From Synechococcus sp. MEDNS5 (GTDB lineage Bacteria > Cyanobacteriota > Cyanobacteriia > PCC-6307 > Cyanobiaceae), in contig NZ_CP047952.1 of assembly GCF_014279875.1 (NCBI RefSeq), positions 1,178,001 through 1,242,000 on the forward strand: a stretch of 64,000 nucleotides of DNA. The letters are read 5' to 3'. Positions within the stretch are counted from its first letter, which is position 1; the number at the start of each line of letters is the position of its first letter. Shown here in pieces: positions 1 to 7,666 of this stretch. Below the pieces are notes generated by a model. That model was not told the origin of the DNA. It ran no database searches and saw only the letters and a list, made by a program, of their open reading frames with translations. The translations under genes were made by a program, and so were the position numbers.

Positions 1-614
1 GTCGTTCTTCTGGAGAGGTGATCTCAAAAGGGACGCTGATGGATCTTTTGGCCGTTCAGGGGAAGGGACTGATCAGTTGTGGCAGCGAACGTGGACGTGT
101 GGTGGTGAATGACAGGGCTTACGAAGGAACCATCCATCTTTTAAACAGAGGCAAGGGCTGGACCGCTATTAATCAGATCAACCTCGAGCGCTACGTGGCC
201 TCCGTTGTCGGAGCTGAAATGCCTTCGCACTGGAACGGGGAAGCACTGAAAGCGCAAGCTGTGGCTGCACGTTCTTATGCCCTCGTGCATGTGATTCGTC
301 CAGCGACGGATGACTGGAATCTTGGCGACACAACGCGATGGCAGGCTTACGCCGGCCTGATGAGCAACACCGCGTCGACCCGTGAAGCTGCCTCCGCCAC
401 CAGTGGCATCGTCCTCAGTTTTCAGGGAGGGCTGGTGGAATCACTGTATGCAGCAACCCGGGAAATCTCGACGGAAGCCCACGGTCATCTAGGTGCCAGC
501 ATGAGCCAGCATGGAGCTCAGAAACTGGCCGAGGAGGGTTTGCGCTTCAACGAAATCCTCGGCAGGTACTACGTCGGAGCATCTCTGGCGAGGATCAGAA
601 CCGATGGGGAATGA
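1..614 (+). CDS. SpoIID/LytB-domain protein, 5' end cut off by the window
   Basis: The frame is open from base 3, so the gene starts upstream and only about the last 200 residues are visible. The block EALKAQAVAARSYAL followed later by SMSQHGAQKLAEEG is the typical SpoIID core. Members in sporulating bacteria bind or cleave peptidoglycan glycan strands; in cyanobacteria the role is unproven but probably in cell-wall remodelling. The stretch between the two blocks (about 60 residues, including GLVESLYAATREI) is shorter than in Bacillus SpoIID, where a longer segment separates them, so this is a compact version. The stop overlaps the start of the next gene by 11 bases, which suggests co-transcription. 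Domain call good; cellular role inferred. Confidence 0.85.
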   Translation, partial: RSSGEVISKGTLMDLLAVQGKGLISCGSERGRVVVNDRAYEGTIHLLNRGKGWTAINQINLERYVASVVGAEMPSHWNGEALKAQAVAARSYALVHVIRPATDDWNLGDTTRWQAYAGLMSNTASTREAASATSGIVLSFQGGLVESLYAATREISTEAHGHLGASMSQHGAQKLAEEGLRFNEILGRYYVGASLARIRTDGE

Positions 615-1500
615 ACATTTCTGGACAGCAGCGCTAAACCAATCCAGCCAGGCGCTTGAGCATGGAGCGCTGATCCCTCTGACGACCTCCCGGTTGCCGT
701 GTCCAGGGCCGGGCGGCGAACAATTCGAACTGCGTCAACTCAATGCCCGGCTACCCAGACACCATCGGCCGGAGGGACCTAAGCCGAATCCCTTCAGTCC
801 CTGGGATCCAGAACTCGAAATCGATTCGATCGGGGGCGACCATGTGCTGATTCTCAACAAATACCCCGTTCAGACAGGCCACTTGCTCCTGATCACCAGG
901 CAATGGGCGTCGCAGGTTCACTGGCTTACCCACACAGACTGGAACGCACTGGTGCGGGTTGACCGCGACACCAGTGGATTGTGGTTCTTCAACAGTGGGC
1001 CTAAGGCTGGAGCGAGCCAACCGCACCGACATCTGCAGTTGCTGCGACGCCAGAGCGGTGAAAAGACGTGCCCTCGCGAAAGCTGGTTTCTCCACATCCT
1101 CGAAGGAGGCAACACAGTCGAGACGGCCGTGAGTCGCGATCCACTGATCGGCAGTTGCGCCGTAGTGCAGCGTCCCAACCTCTCCGACCCAGAGCAGGAG
1201 TCCCGCGCTTTGCACGATCTGTATCGCTCCCTCGCGATGACGCTGGCCCTTGGCGATGCTGATGCGGAGCAACCTCCTCGGGCTCCTTACAACCTTCTGC
1301 TCACTCCAAAGTGGATGGCCTTGATCCGGCGCAAAAAGGAGCGAGCTTCAGGATTCAGCCTCAACGCCCTTGGTTTCGCCGGGTATCTTCTCGCCACTCA
1401 GAACTCAGATCTTGGCTGGTTGGAGCACAACGGAGGTGAACGGCTACTCCAGGAGGTTGTAAGCCGAATCAGTGATGCCACGGATGACAGTGAGTCCTGA
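604..1500 (+). CDS. ATP adenylyltransferase / Ap4A phosphorylase-like HIT-superfamily protein
   Basis: About 298 residues. The motif PHRHLQLL with His141 and His143 is the HIT-type nucleotide-binding signature of the Ap4A phosphorylase (Apa1/Apa2) family, which splits diadenosine tetraphosphate with phosphate into ATP and ADP. The preceding ILNKYPVQTGHLLLITR segment and the C-terminal APYNLLLTPKWMALI region also fit that family. An upstream in-frame ATG at 511 lies inside the SpoIID gene; the ATG at 604 overlaps the SpoIID stop and gives a family-like N-terminus, so I prefer it. It precedes a sigma factor gene on the same strand. Likely role is turnover of dinucleoside polyphosphates made by tRNA synthetases under stress (family knowledge). 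Confidence 0.82.
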   Translation: MGNEHFWTAALNQSSQALEHGALIPLTTSRLPCPGPGGEQFELRQLNARLPRHHRPEGPKPNPFSPWDPELEIDSIGGDHVLILNKYPVQTGHLLLITRQWASQVHWLTHTDWNALVRVDRDTSGLWFFNSGPKAGASQPHRHLQLLRRQSGEKTCPRESWFLHILEGGNTVETAVSRDPLIGSCAVVQRPNLSDPEQESRALHDLYRSLAMTLALGDADAEQPPRAPYNLLLTPKWMALIRRKKERASGFSLNALGFAGYLLATQNSDLGWLEHNGGERLLQEVVSRISDATDDSES

Positions 1501-1555
1501 ATGACGACTGGATGGGATGAGGCCCTGCCGAGACAGGGGATCACGAAACCAATCC

Positions 1556-2152
1556 ATGAAGAAGCAAACAATCCAACGCAACCAGAGGGTGAAAGAGCAT
1601 TTGCAGCTCGTTATTCCAATTGCAAGGCACTACGCCAGACGTTGCGGAATCGACGCCGATGACTTGAAACAGGTGGGTCTCATGGGCCTGCTTCGAGCGG
1701 CGGAGAACTTCAACGCAGAACGCTGCACACCATTCAAGGCATTCGCCAAACCGCATATCCGCGGCGCCATCCTCCATTATCTGAGAGACGACGCATCGGT
1801 CGTGCGCTGTCCAAGACGGTTGCAGGAAAGCACAGGCAACACAGATCCAGGAAAGCATCGGTCTGGAGCCGTGCTTCGAAGGGTGTACTGCTGCGATGAG
1901 ACCCTTGCGGACTCTCGGCACGAGACCACCCAAGAAATCGAGCAGCTGGAGCGCTCAAGACTGATTCAAGACACCCTGAATGCGTTGGGTGGCCCTGAAC
2001 GATCAGCCATCCAGGACGTTGTCCTCGACGGCCGCAGCCTCAGAGCCGCAGGGAGAATGGCCGGGGTCAGTGCCATGACCATGCAACGACGCGTGAAGCG
2101 AGGCTTAGAGCAGCTCCGTTTGAAGCTCGAACCTCAGCTCTGGGCAGACTGA
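1556..2152 (+). CDS. Alternative (group 3-like) RNA polymerase sigma factor
   Basis: About 198 residues. Region 2 is clear: ARHYARRCGIDADDLKQVG, then GLLRAAENFN and TPFKAFAKPHIRGAILHYLRD, which should carry core binding and -10 recognition. The C-terminal 60 residues (GPERSAIQDVVLDGRSLRAAGRMAGVS in parts) form a region 4 helix-turn-helix. The long N-terminal region 1 of housekeeping sigma is absent, and the linker between regions 2 and 4 is short. Start: the frame also has an ATG at 1517, but MKKQTIQ at 1556 leads directly into region 2 and is chosen. No anti-sigma factor is adjacent; an RsbW-like protein lies 60 kb away in this window. Regulon unknown. Confidence 0.85.
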   Translation: MKKQTIQRNQRVKEHLQLVIPIARHYARRCGIDADDLKQVGLMGLLRAAENFNAERCTPFKAFAKPHIRGAILHYLRDDASVVRCPRRLQESTGNTDPGKHRSGAVLRRVYCCDETLADSRHETTQEIEQLERSRLIQDTLNALGGPERSAIQDVVLDGRSLRAAGRMAGVSAMTMQRRVKRGLEQLRLKLEPQLWAD

Positions 2153-2316
2153 TCACGTTCGATTTGCTGTTCAAGGGTGGAGATGGCGGCAGAAACGGCC
2201 GCCAGCTGACGCTCAAGTCCATCGCGCCAGAAGCGAAGCATGCGCAACTTCCGTGATTTCTGCTTGTGCTGCCACTCAGCATCGGCACAGGGCATGCAAT
2301 CGAAAGGAGGGAACAT
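2134..2316 (-). CDS. Small conserved-type hypothetical protein (60 aa)
   Basis: Convergent with the sigma factor gene and overlapping its last 19 bases. The protein starts MFPPFDCMPCADAEWQ and continues as a charged, probably coiled helix (KQKSRKLRMLRFWRDGLERQ, then a LEQQIERDQ tail). The two cysteines spaced CMPC could hold a metal or a disulfide, but nothing more can be said. Overall composition looks like a real small cyanobacterial protein rather than a chance frame; a longer overlapping frame on the same strand (2067-2339) has unnatural composition and is not accepted. Function unknown. Confidence 0.6.
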   Translation of the reverse strand: MFPPFDCMPCADAEWQHKQKSRKLRMLRFWRDGLERQLAAVSAAISTLEQQIERDQSAQS

Positions 2317-2426
2317 GGGATGAGCGCTGTTGACACCATCCTGCCGAGAGAAAATCCAAGGCGCGGGGTCGTAGGCGACTTGGCGGTTTTAGATCTGACG
2401 ATTAAGTTTGGAACTTGCGCTATCGC

Positions 2427-4082
2427 ATGCGCCCTCCGAGGATCCAGTCTCGCGTGTCTCGCCGAATCTCACAACTGGTCCTAATCGGCGTCTCAGTTGG
2501 GATTTGCACGGCTGTGGAGATTCGCCCGGCCCATGCGTATGTGCCTCTGATGGCGGGTCAACGAGCCAGGCCTTTGAATGGCACATTTAATAATGTGCCG
2601 GTCCTGCATTCCAATCAGCCGGAGATTGTTAAGGGCCCAGGAATTCTAGTCAACACAGCACCTGGACAAGCCATTGCAGCAGAAACAAACCAACCTTTAA
2701 AGAACGCTACTTATACCTTCAATGGTGAGTTCGGTGTACACATGCACCATAAGTATTACCCGCAAGATTCCAGCAAATTGGGAGGACGGAGGGCCAGAGG
2801 CCTTTTGACTGTGGCTGCGATCGCTATTAACCCAGGATCAACACCGGTCACACTGCGATTTGAGCAGGGTTCAGTGAAAAATAGCTTTGAAGCGCCCTAT
2901 CAAGCCAATCGCCTGATGGGTGTGAAGCCCCTCGGTCGAAGGCCCTGGAACACAGGACCAGGCGATGCGACTGCCGTACAAATTCTTCGAAGAGAGCTCG
3001 ATCGCCGTCTTCCCGAGACAGTGGTCATTCCACCAAATAGTAAAAAAGTGATCGTGAGCAGCGTTCTTCCTGCACGCGGAATCATGAATGGGCTGCTCCG
3101 TGGAAATAGCGATGGACCATTTCAGATGGCAGTGATCGCTGCCGAAGAAACAAAAGACGACAATGAATTGATTGCTGTACTCAACAAAGGTCGCCTCGCT
3201 CCTGGCCGAATCTATCTCAATCGAGTGAGAGAGATTCAAGCGGGAACAATCTTTTCTCGTGTTGCTGGCGTCGCTTTAGGTGATGAATACAAGGCTTCAA
3301 TAAGGCACGATCTTGATCAGGGTCCTTTGCACGTGCCGTTCACAAGTACGCGAAAGCATCATTTTGGAACTCGTGAAATTCAAGTCAACCAATTAACGAC
3401 CAAGATGGTCGATTCAGCTGTCAATAACGTTGGCACCTACGGCGTTCGTTTTGATGTAGAAATGAATCTTTCCGGAGAGGGTCCGCATGACCTTGTCCTG
3501 AGTCATCCAGTCGCTTCTGGTCGTCCAGCATTCACTGCCTTTCGAGGTTCGATTGGTATCAAGACAGACGAGGGATATCAGGAGGTTCATGTTGGTATGC
3601 GCTCTGGGCAGAGTCTTTCCATTGCCAAACTCAATCTCAAAGGAAGCTCTCCCAACAAGGTCACGGTGAGTGTTGTGTATCCAGCGGATGCCACCCCAGG
3701 TCACCTGCTGAGCGTGGTTCCTGACACCCAGCTCGCCATGCTCAGGCAACGGGAAGAAATGCTGGAGGCAGCACGCAAGGCTCAAGCCGCTGCCAAAGCA
3801 CGCAAAGTTCGTCCTGCCACTCCCCCTCCGGCAGTCACTGCCAAACCGAAACCAACAACCACAAATCCAGCACCAAAACCCGCCACAAAGCAAAACACTC
3901 CGAAGCCCAACACGTTTACGCCGCCGCCGCCACCGCCGGTCATCGTGGCACCACGTGGTGGACTCAATCCGATGTCTCCGGCGATGATCATGCCCCAACG
4001 GGTGAACAGCTCACTGGAACAGCGTTATCGCGAGGCGATCAAAGCCCAGCAAGAATGGCTACGACGTCTCCAAGGTCGATAG
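2427..4082 (+). CDS. Secreted DUF3370-family protein with proline-rich tail
   Basis: About 551 residues. A signal peptide is visible: a basic start, the hydrophobic stretch LVLIGVSVGICTAV, and a likely cleavage after AHA at about residue 37. The body (from YVPLMAGQ to roughly residue 430) matches what I know of DUF3370, a cyanobacterial family of unknown function that is probably exported. Residues about 440-470 are Ala/Lys/Arg-rich and followed by a Pro/Thr/Lys-rich linker with a run of seven prolines, typical of wall-spanning or surface regions, and then a short helical end. The in-frame TTG at 2415 is an alternative start; the ATG at 2427 is preferred. No operon partner is obvious. Confidence 0.8.
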   Translation: MRPPRIQSRVSRRISQLVLIGVSVGICTAVEIRPAHAYVPLMAGQRARPLNGTFNNVPVLHSNQPEIVKGPGILVNTAPGQAIAAETNQPLKNATYTFNGEFGVHMHHKYYPQDSSKLGGRRARGLLTVAAIAINPGSTPVTLRFEQGSVKNSFEAPYQANRLMGVKPLGRRPWNTGPGDATAVQILRRELDRRLPETVVIPPNSKKVIVSSVLPARGIMNGLLRGNSDGPFQMAVIAAEETKDDNELIAVLNKGRLAPGRIYLNRVREIQAGTIFSRVAGVALGDEYKASIRHDLDQGPLHVPFTSTRKHHFGTREIQVNQLTTKMVDSAVNNVGTYGVRFDVEMNLSGEGPHDLVLSHPVASGRPAFTAFRGSIGIKTDEGYQEVHVGMRSGQSLSIAKLNLKGSSPNKVTVSVVYPADATPGHLLSVVPDTQLAMLRQREEMLEAARKAQAAAKARKVRPATPPPAVTAKPKPTTTNPAPKPATKQNTPKPNTFTPPPPPPVIVAPRGGLNPMSPAMIMPQRVNSSLEQRYREAIKAQQEWLRRLQGR

Positions 4083-4116
4083 CCTTCCAGCCCTAAGGGC
4101 CAAACGTTTCGTAGAT

Positions 4117-5142
4117 ATGCCAGGCAAACGGATCAGCCTCGAACTCCCTGAACATCTCGTTGATCGGCTTGATCAGCTGCGCAGGGAATGGCATGCCCGT
4201 TCAAGGGGTGCCTGCCTGGAACGACTGCTTGAAGAAATCTTCGAAGCCGAAGCTGAGGTTTCACCCTCTGAGTCTCAGGACGATGGCGTCATCACCTCAA
4301 GCAATGCCACCAGCCTGGATGGTAGTGATCCTGTCTACGACGAGGACAGGGCCATTGTGCTGGTTGGGTCCCGGCACAACAGTTCCACAGTGGAGAGTGA
4401 TGATCCCATCAACTCGGCTCCACCCACGCCCCAACGAACCGCGGGAACCAACGGGGGTGGAATCGATCTTCCAGGGTTTGTCAGAAATCGGACAGCTGCG
4501 ATTCGATCCAGCTTGGAAGTCACGCAAACGTCCGTCGATGCACCAGTGGTGCCAACGATCAGCGAAAGCCAACTCCAGGCATGGTCTGACAGTGCACTGC
4601 AGCACTGGATGAATCTTTACGGTTCATCCCCAGGCGAAACAGTGATGGAAGCGGTCATGCTCTGGATGGCCAGGGATATCTGGCCGCAGATTGATGGCAG
4701 CGAGGGGCGAACGTTCACCTGGTCTCAGGTGAAGAATGCGATGGATCAAATCTGTGGCAACTGGCCTGTGCAGACACCACGATTTGAACAGGTGATCGTC
4801 GCAGCAGCGGTGCTGGAAGACCCATTTGCCACAGCAACGGTCACTGATCGGATTCCAACGTTGATTCGTCGATTTGTGAACCGGTTCAAACGCAGCCGAA
4901 AGGTCACGTCCTTCGAAACCCTTGAATCAACCATGACGCTGCATGGAGCCTTACGACAACTTGAACTGCCAACCCAAGCAGGGCAATCGTTGACCTTGCG
5001 CACGATTCGCGATGCTTATAAACGAAAGGCTGTTGAGGTCCATCCCGATTCAGGCGGATCGACTGAAGCAATGCGCCGCTTGAATGAGGCCTATCAGATG
5101 CTCAAGGAGTTGTATCGCCAGAAAGATCAGGCTGAGGGATAG
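4117..5142 (+). CDS. Ribbon-helix-helix / J-domain fusion protein
   Basis: 341 residues. Residues about 4-45 (KRISLELPEHLVDRLDQLRR, then ARSRGACLERLLEEIFEAE) look like a ribbon-helix-helix DNA-binding motif. An acidic, Ser/Thr-rich linker runs to about residue 130. A middle domain (about 145-260) is predicted helical and not recognised. The last 70 residues are a J domain: helix II, then His309-Pro310-Asp311, then the helix III segment MRRLNEAYQMLKELY. The HPD tripeptide is what stimulates DnaK-type ATPases. No zinc-finger or G/F region is present, so this is not a classical DnaJ. Inference: it recruits Hsp70 to a DNA-bound or RHH-dimerised target. Single gene, no close partner. Confidence 0.72.
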   Translation: MPGKRISLELPEHLVDRLDQLRREWHARSRGACLERLLEEIFEAEAEVSPSESQDDGVITSSNATSLDGSDPVYDEDRAIVLVGSRHNSSTVESDDPINSAPPTPQRTAGTNGGGIDLPGFVRNRTAAIRSSLEVTQTSVDAPVVPTISESQLQAWSDSALQHWMNLYGSSPGETVMEAVMLWMARDIWPQIDGSEGRTFTWSQVKNAMDQICGNWPVQTPRFEQVIVAAAVLEDPFATATVTDRIPTLIRRFVNRFKRSRKVTSFETLESTMTLHGALRQLELPTQAGQSLTLRTIRDAYKRKAVEVHPDSGGSTEAMRRLNEAYQMLKELYRQKDQAEG

Positions 5143-5640
5143 AAACGCGCAAGCAACACCCAACCCTGGATCTCAATAGTCTCTTTTGCGACGCTTATTG
5201 AGTCCCAGCTTTTGTCTTATATGGGTCGCACGAGGTATTTCTGTGATCAATCGTTTTTCTTGCAGTTTTAATTGAATCGACAAGGTGTTTCGACAAGGTG
5301 TTGTGTTGGAGGTGGAGATCTCACTGTTTTGGGGTGACAAATTAGTTTTTTCTCGCACGATCGCAGATCGCAGGCGTATCACAGGTCCATTTTTGGCGAT
5401 CATGCGTCCAAGGGGTTTTGAACCGCTCAAATGGCTTTAGCGCAAAGGGCTAATTAGCTGGCGTACCTGCTGTAGACACAGTGACGCAGCTTCGATTGAA
5501 GTTAGCTCTGGCCGGACAGTCGGCCGAAGCAAGTATTCTCGAGAGTCTCGCATAAGAAATTAACTGAGTCCCGTTTAGCGTCTGACCCGAGACGCATGGA
5601 CAGAATCAGTGCTCTGGCATTTGGCTGGCTGTGGTGCATT
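5143..5640. other. Gene-free interval of about 500 bases
   Basis: No convincing coding region. The minus-strand frame at 5173-5430 has atypical composition and no ribosome binding site. The interval is more AT-rich than the flanking genes and contains a 13-bp tandem repeat at 5277-5302 and a short GGCCG/CGGCC hairpin at 5510-5525. It is long for so compact a genome, so an unannotated small RNA is possible, but I recognise no known family. Confidence 0.5.
5277..5302. repeat. Perfect tandem duplication, 13 bp x 2
   Basis: TCGACAAGGTGTT occurs twice head to tail without a gap. It lies in the gene-free interval between the J-domain gene and apcD. Two copies only, so replication slippage is the simplest origin; a regulatory role is not supported by anything else seen. 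Confidence 0.85.
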
Positions 5641-5666
5641 AAAAAAGGCCCTCGTCTGAGGGCCTT
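5641..5666 (-). terminator. Intrinsic terminator of apcD
   Basis: Read on the minus strand, AAGGCCCTC and GAGGGCCTT form a 9-bp stem with a 4-base loop, followed by a run of Ts. It begins 25 bases after the apcD stop, so it should end the apcD transcript. Confidence 0.9.
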
Positions 5667-5690
5667 GAGCCAATGAATGGACAACCGCAA

Positions 5691-6185
5691 TCAGGTGCTG
5701 GTCTGCATTCCCTGAATCAGAAAATCAAAATAGGGTCCGGCAAGTCTCTGTTGATCATCGGAGAGAAGAACCAAAGAAGCCTCGCGCATTGCTCGCATGG
5801 CATCCACCATTCCAGGCATGGGAACGCCAAGGCTGTTGTACATCTCACGCGCCCCGACCAGACCGATCTGTTCAATCATCTCGGTGCTGCCGGCAAGAAC
5901 GCCGTAGGTCACAAGGCGCAGATACCAGCTGTAATCCCTCAGGCATTGGGCACGCTGTTTCTGTCCATAGGCGTTACCACCGGGAGCGACATACTCAGGG
6001 CGGAGACTGAATAACTGCCGTGCCGATTCATCAACAATCTTCTTCTCGTTGTCAGACAGAATCCGAACCACAGAAAGACGGACGGACCCCTGGCTGAGAA
6101 ACTCCACAATCGAGTTCAGCTCACCGCTGCTGGGGTAGCGCAGATCGTCATCGGCTTTGAGGATCAGATCCCTTACAACGCTCAT
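5691..6185 (-). CDS. apcD: Allophycocyanin alpha-B chain (phycobilisome core terminal emitter)
   Basis: 164 residues from MSVVRDLILKADDD, the family's usual length. ApcD replaces one ApcA subunit in the phycobilisome core and passes excitation energy on, mainly towards photosystem I. The bilin-attachment cysteine is Cys81 in the context QCLRDYSWYL, preceded by the conserved PGGNAYG. The N-terminus and RYPSSGEL match ApcD rather than ApcA or ApcF. In-frame upstream starts exist (TTG at 6206, ATG at 6197); the ATG at 6185 gives the family N-terminus. The gene stands alone, away from other apc genes, and ends in a strong terminator. Its bilin would be made by PcyA, encoded in this window. Confidence 0.92.
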   Translation of the reverse strand: MSVVRDLILKADDDLRYPSSGELNSIVEFLSQGSVRLSVVRILSDNEKKIVDESARQLFSLRPEYVAPGGNAYGQKQRAQCLRDYSWYLRLVTYGVLAGSTEMIEQIGLVGAREMYNSLGVPMPGMVDAMRAMREASLVLLSDDQQRLAGPYFDFLIQGMQTST

Positions 6186-6265
6186 GACGGCTGGCATGCT
6201 GGACAAAGTTTAAAGCTCCTGAACCCCGGCCATGGATGTGAGGTCGGGGGTGTTACGCCTTTGCA

Positions 6266-7666
6266 ATGACATCACGCCCTGATTCACCAACGCCAGGCCT
6301 GACCATCACGGTTCAGGGAGAGGATCTCGATCAGCAGGGACGGGGAATCGCACGCTGGAATGGCTGGGTGGTCACGGTGCCGGAACTGATTCCTGGGGAG
6401 GATGCCAGCGTTCAGCTGTTGCAACGGCAGCGACGGCTGTGGCATGGCAAAAAGATCCAGAGCATTCAACCCTCACCCGATGCCCGGCGACCGCCGTGCA
6501 TCCTTGCCCATGCTTGTGGCGGATGCACTCTCCAGCACATCAGCGTTGATGCGCAGAACCATTGGAAACAGGACCACCTCATCGCCACCCTCCAACGAAT
6601 CGGAGGAGTCACGGCCTTGGTTGGGCCCTTGATCAGTCCCGAGGCTGAATCCCTCGGATATCGCAATCGAGCGCTGATTCCGATTCAACGCGGCGAAGGA
6701 GGACTCCGGCTCGGCTACTACCGCCGAGGGAGTCATCGCATTGTCAACCTGAATCACTGTCCGGTTCTCGACCCGCGGCTGGATGCCTTGATTGAGCCCA
6801 TCAAAACCGATCTGGCCAAGACCAACTGGCCAATCGATTCTGATTTGAGGGGTAAGCCGGGTCTCCGGCATCTCGGACTGCGCATCGGCGTGCGAACTGG
6901 TCAGGTTCTGATCTCGCTTGTTGCAGCAACAGAGCATCTTCCAGGACTGGACCAACTCGCTGCGCGGTGGATGCAGCGTTGGCCACAGCTGAATGGGGTC
7001 ACTCTGAATGTGCAACCCAAGCGCAGTAACACTGTGCTCGGCGACTTGACCCTCTGCATTCAGGGGCATGACGTGATTGAAGAGCACTTCTGCGGACTGT
7101 CGCTGGAGCTCAAAACCACCACGTTCTTTCAGGTGAACACCGCACGGGCGGAACAGGTTGTCACGATGATCCGCGACTGGATCAAGGCTTCAGCTCCGTC
7201 AGCCAGTGTGATCGATGCATATTGCGGCATCGGAACCATTGCCCTGCCGTTGGCGGCCGCAGGATTGAACGTGCTCGGATTGGAAATCAATCGAGCCTCA
7301 GTGATCCAAGCTCAAGAGAATGCGCGCCGCAATGGGCTTAAGAACGCTTGCTTTCTTGATGGCGACGTCGCGGAACATCTTCAGAAACTCCTGCCCATCC
7401 ACCAGGTGCTTGTTGTCGACCCTCCCCGAAAGGGGCTGACCCCGGAGGTCTTGCAGATGATTCTGGCGATCCCGCCTTCCTTCTTGATTTATCTGAGCTG
7501 CGATCCCGCGACCCTGGCCAGGGATCTGCAACAACTGACGGGCCCTGATGGGCCTTATCGGATTGAACAGATCAAGCCTGTGGATTTCTTCCCCCAAACC
7601 TCCCATCTGGAATGCCTGGTCATGCTGGTTCGCGTCAGCTCCGAAGCTCCACCTCAAACTGCTTGA
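6266..7666 (+). CDS. rlmD: 23S rRNA (uracil-5-)-methyltransferase, RlmD/RumA family
   Basis: 466 residues. An N-terminal TRAM-like domain is followed by the iron-sulfur cysteines Cys78, Cys84 and Cys87 (CILAHACGGC). The C-terminal half is a SAM methyltransferase: VIDAYCGIGTIALPLA binds SAM, DPPRKGL is the DPPR motif, and Cys412 in LSCDPATLARDL is the catalytic nucleophile that attacks uracil C6. Whether the product is m5U747, m5U1939 or both cannot be read from sequence. Divergent from apcD and convergent with pheT, overlapping its 3' end by 32 bases. Confidence 0.9.
   Translation: MTSRPDSPTPGLTITVQGEDLDQQGRGIARWNGWVVTVPELIPGEDASVQLLQRQRRLWHGKKIQSIQPSPDARRPPCILAHACGGCTLQHISVDAQNHWKQDHLIATLQRIGGVTALVGPLISPEAESLGYRNRALIPIQRGEGGLRLGYYRRGSHRIVNLNHCPVLDPRLDALIEPIKTDLAKTNWPIDSDLRGKPGLRHLGLRIGVRTGQVLISLVAATEHLPGLDQLAARWMQRWPQLNGVTLNVQPKRSNTVLGDLTLCIQGHDVIEEHFCGLSLELKTTTFFQVNTARAEQVVTMIRDWIKASAPSASVIDAYCGIGTIALPLAAAGLNVLGLEINRASVIQAQENARRNGLKNACFLDGDVAEHLQKLLPIHQVLVVDPPRKGLTPEVLQMILAIPPSFLIYLSCDPATLARDLQQLTGPDGPYRIEQIKPVDFFPQTSHLECLVMLVRVSSEAPPQTA

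Noticed and set aside
2067-2339. 90-codon frame overlapping the 60-residue small gene on the same strand
   Set aside because: Serine/proline-rich shadow composition; the frame at 2134-2316 is more protein-like.
5173-5430. 85-codon minus-strand frame in the gene-free interval
   Set aside because: Composition unlike neighbouring genes, no ribosome site, no recognisable motif; kept only as part of the intergenic description.
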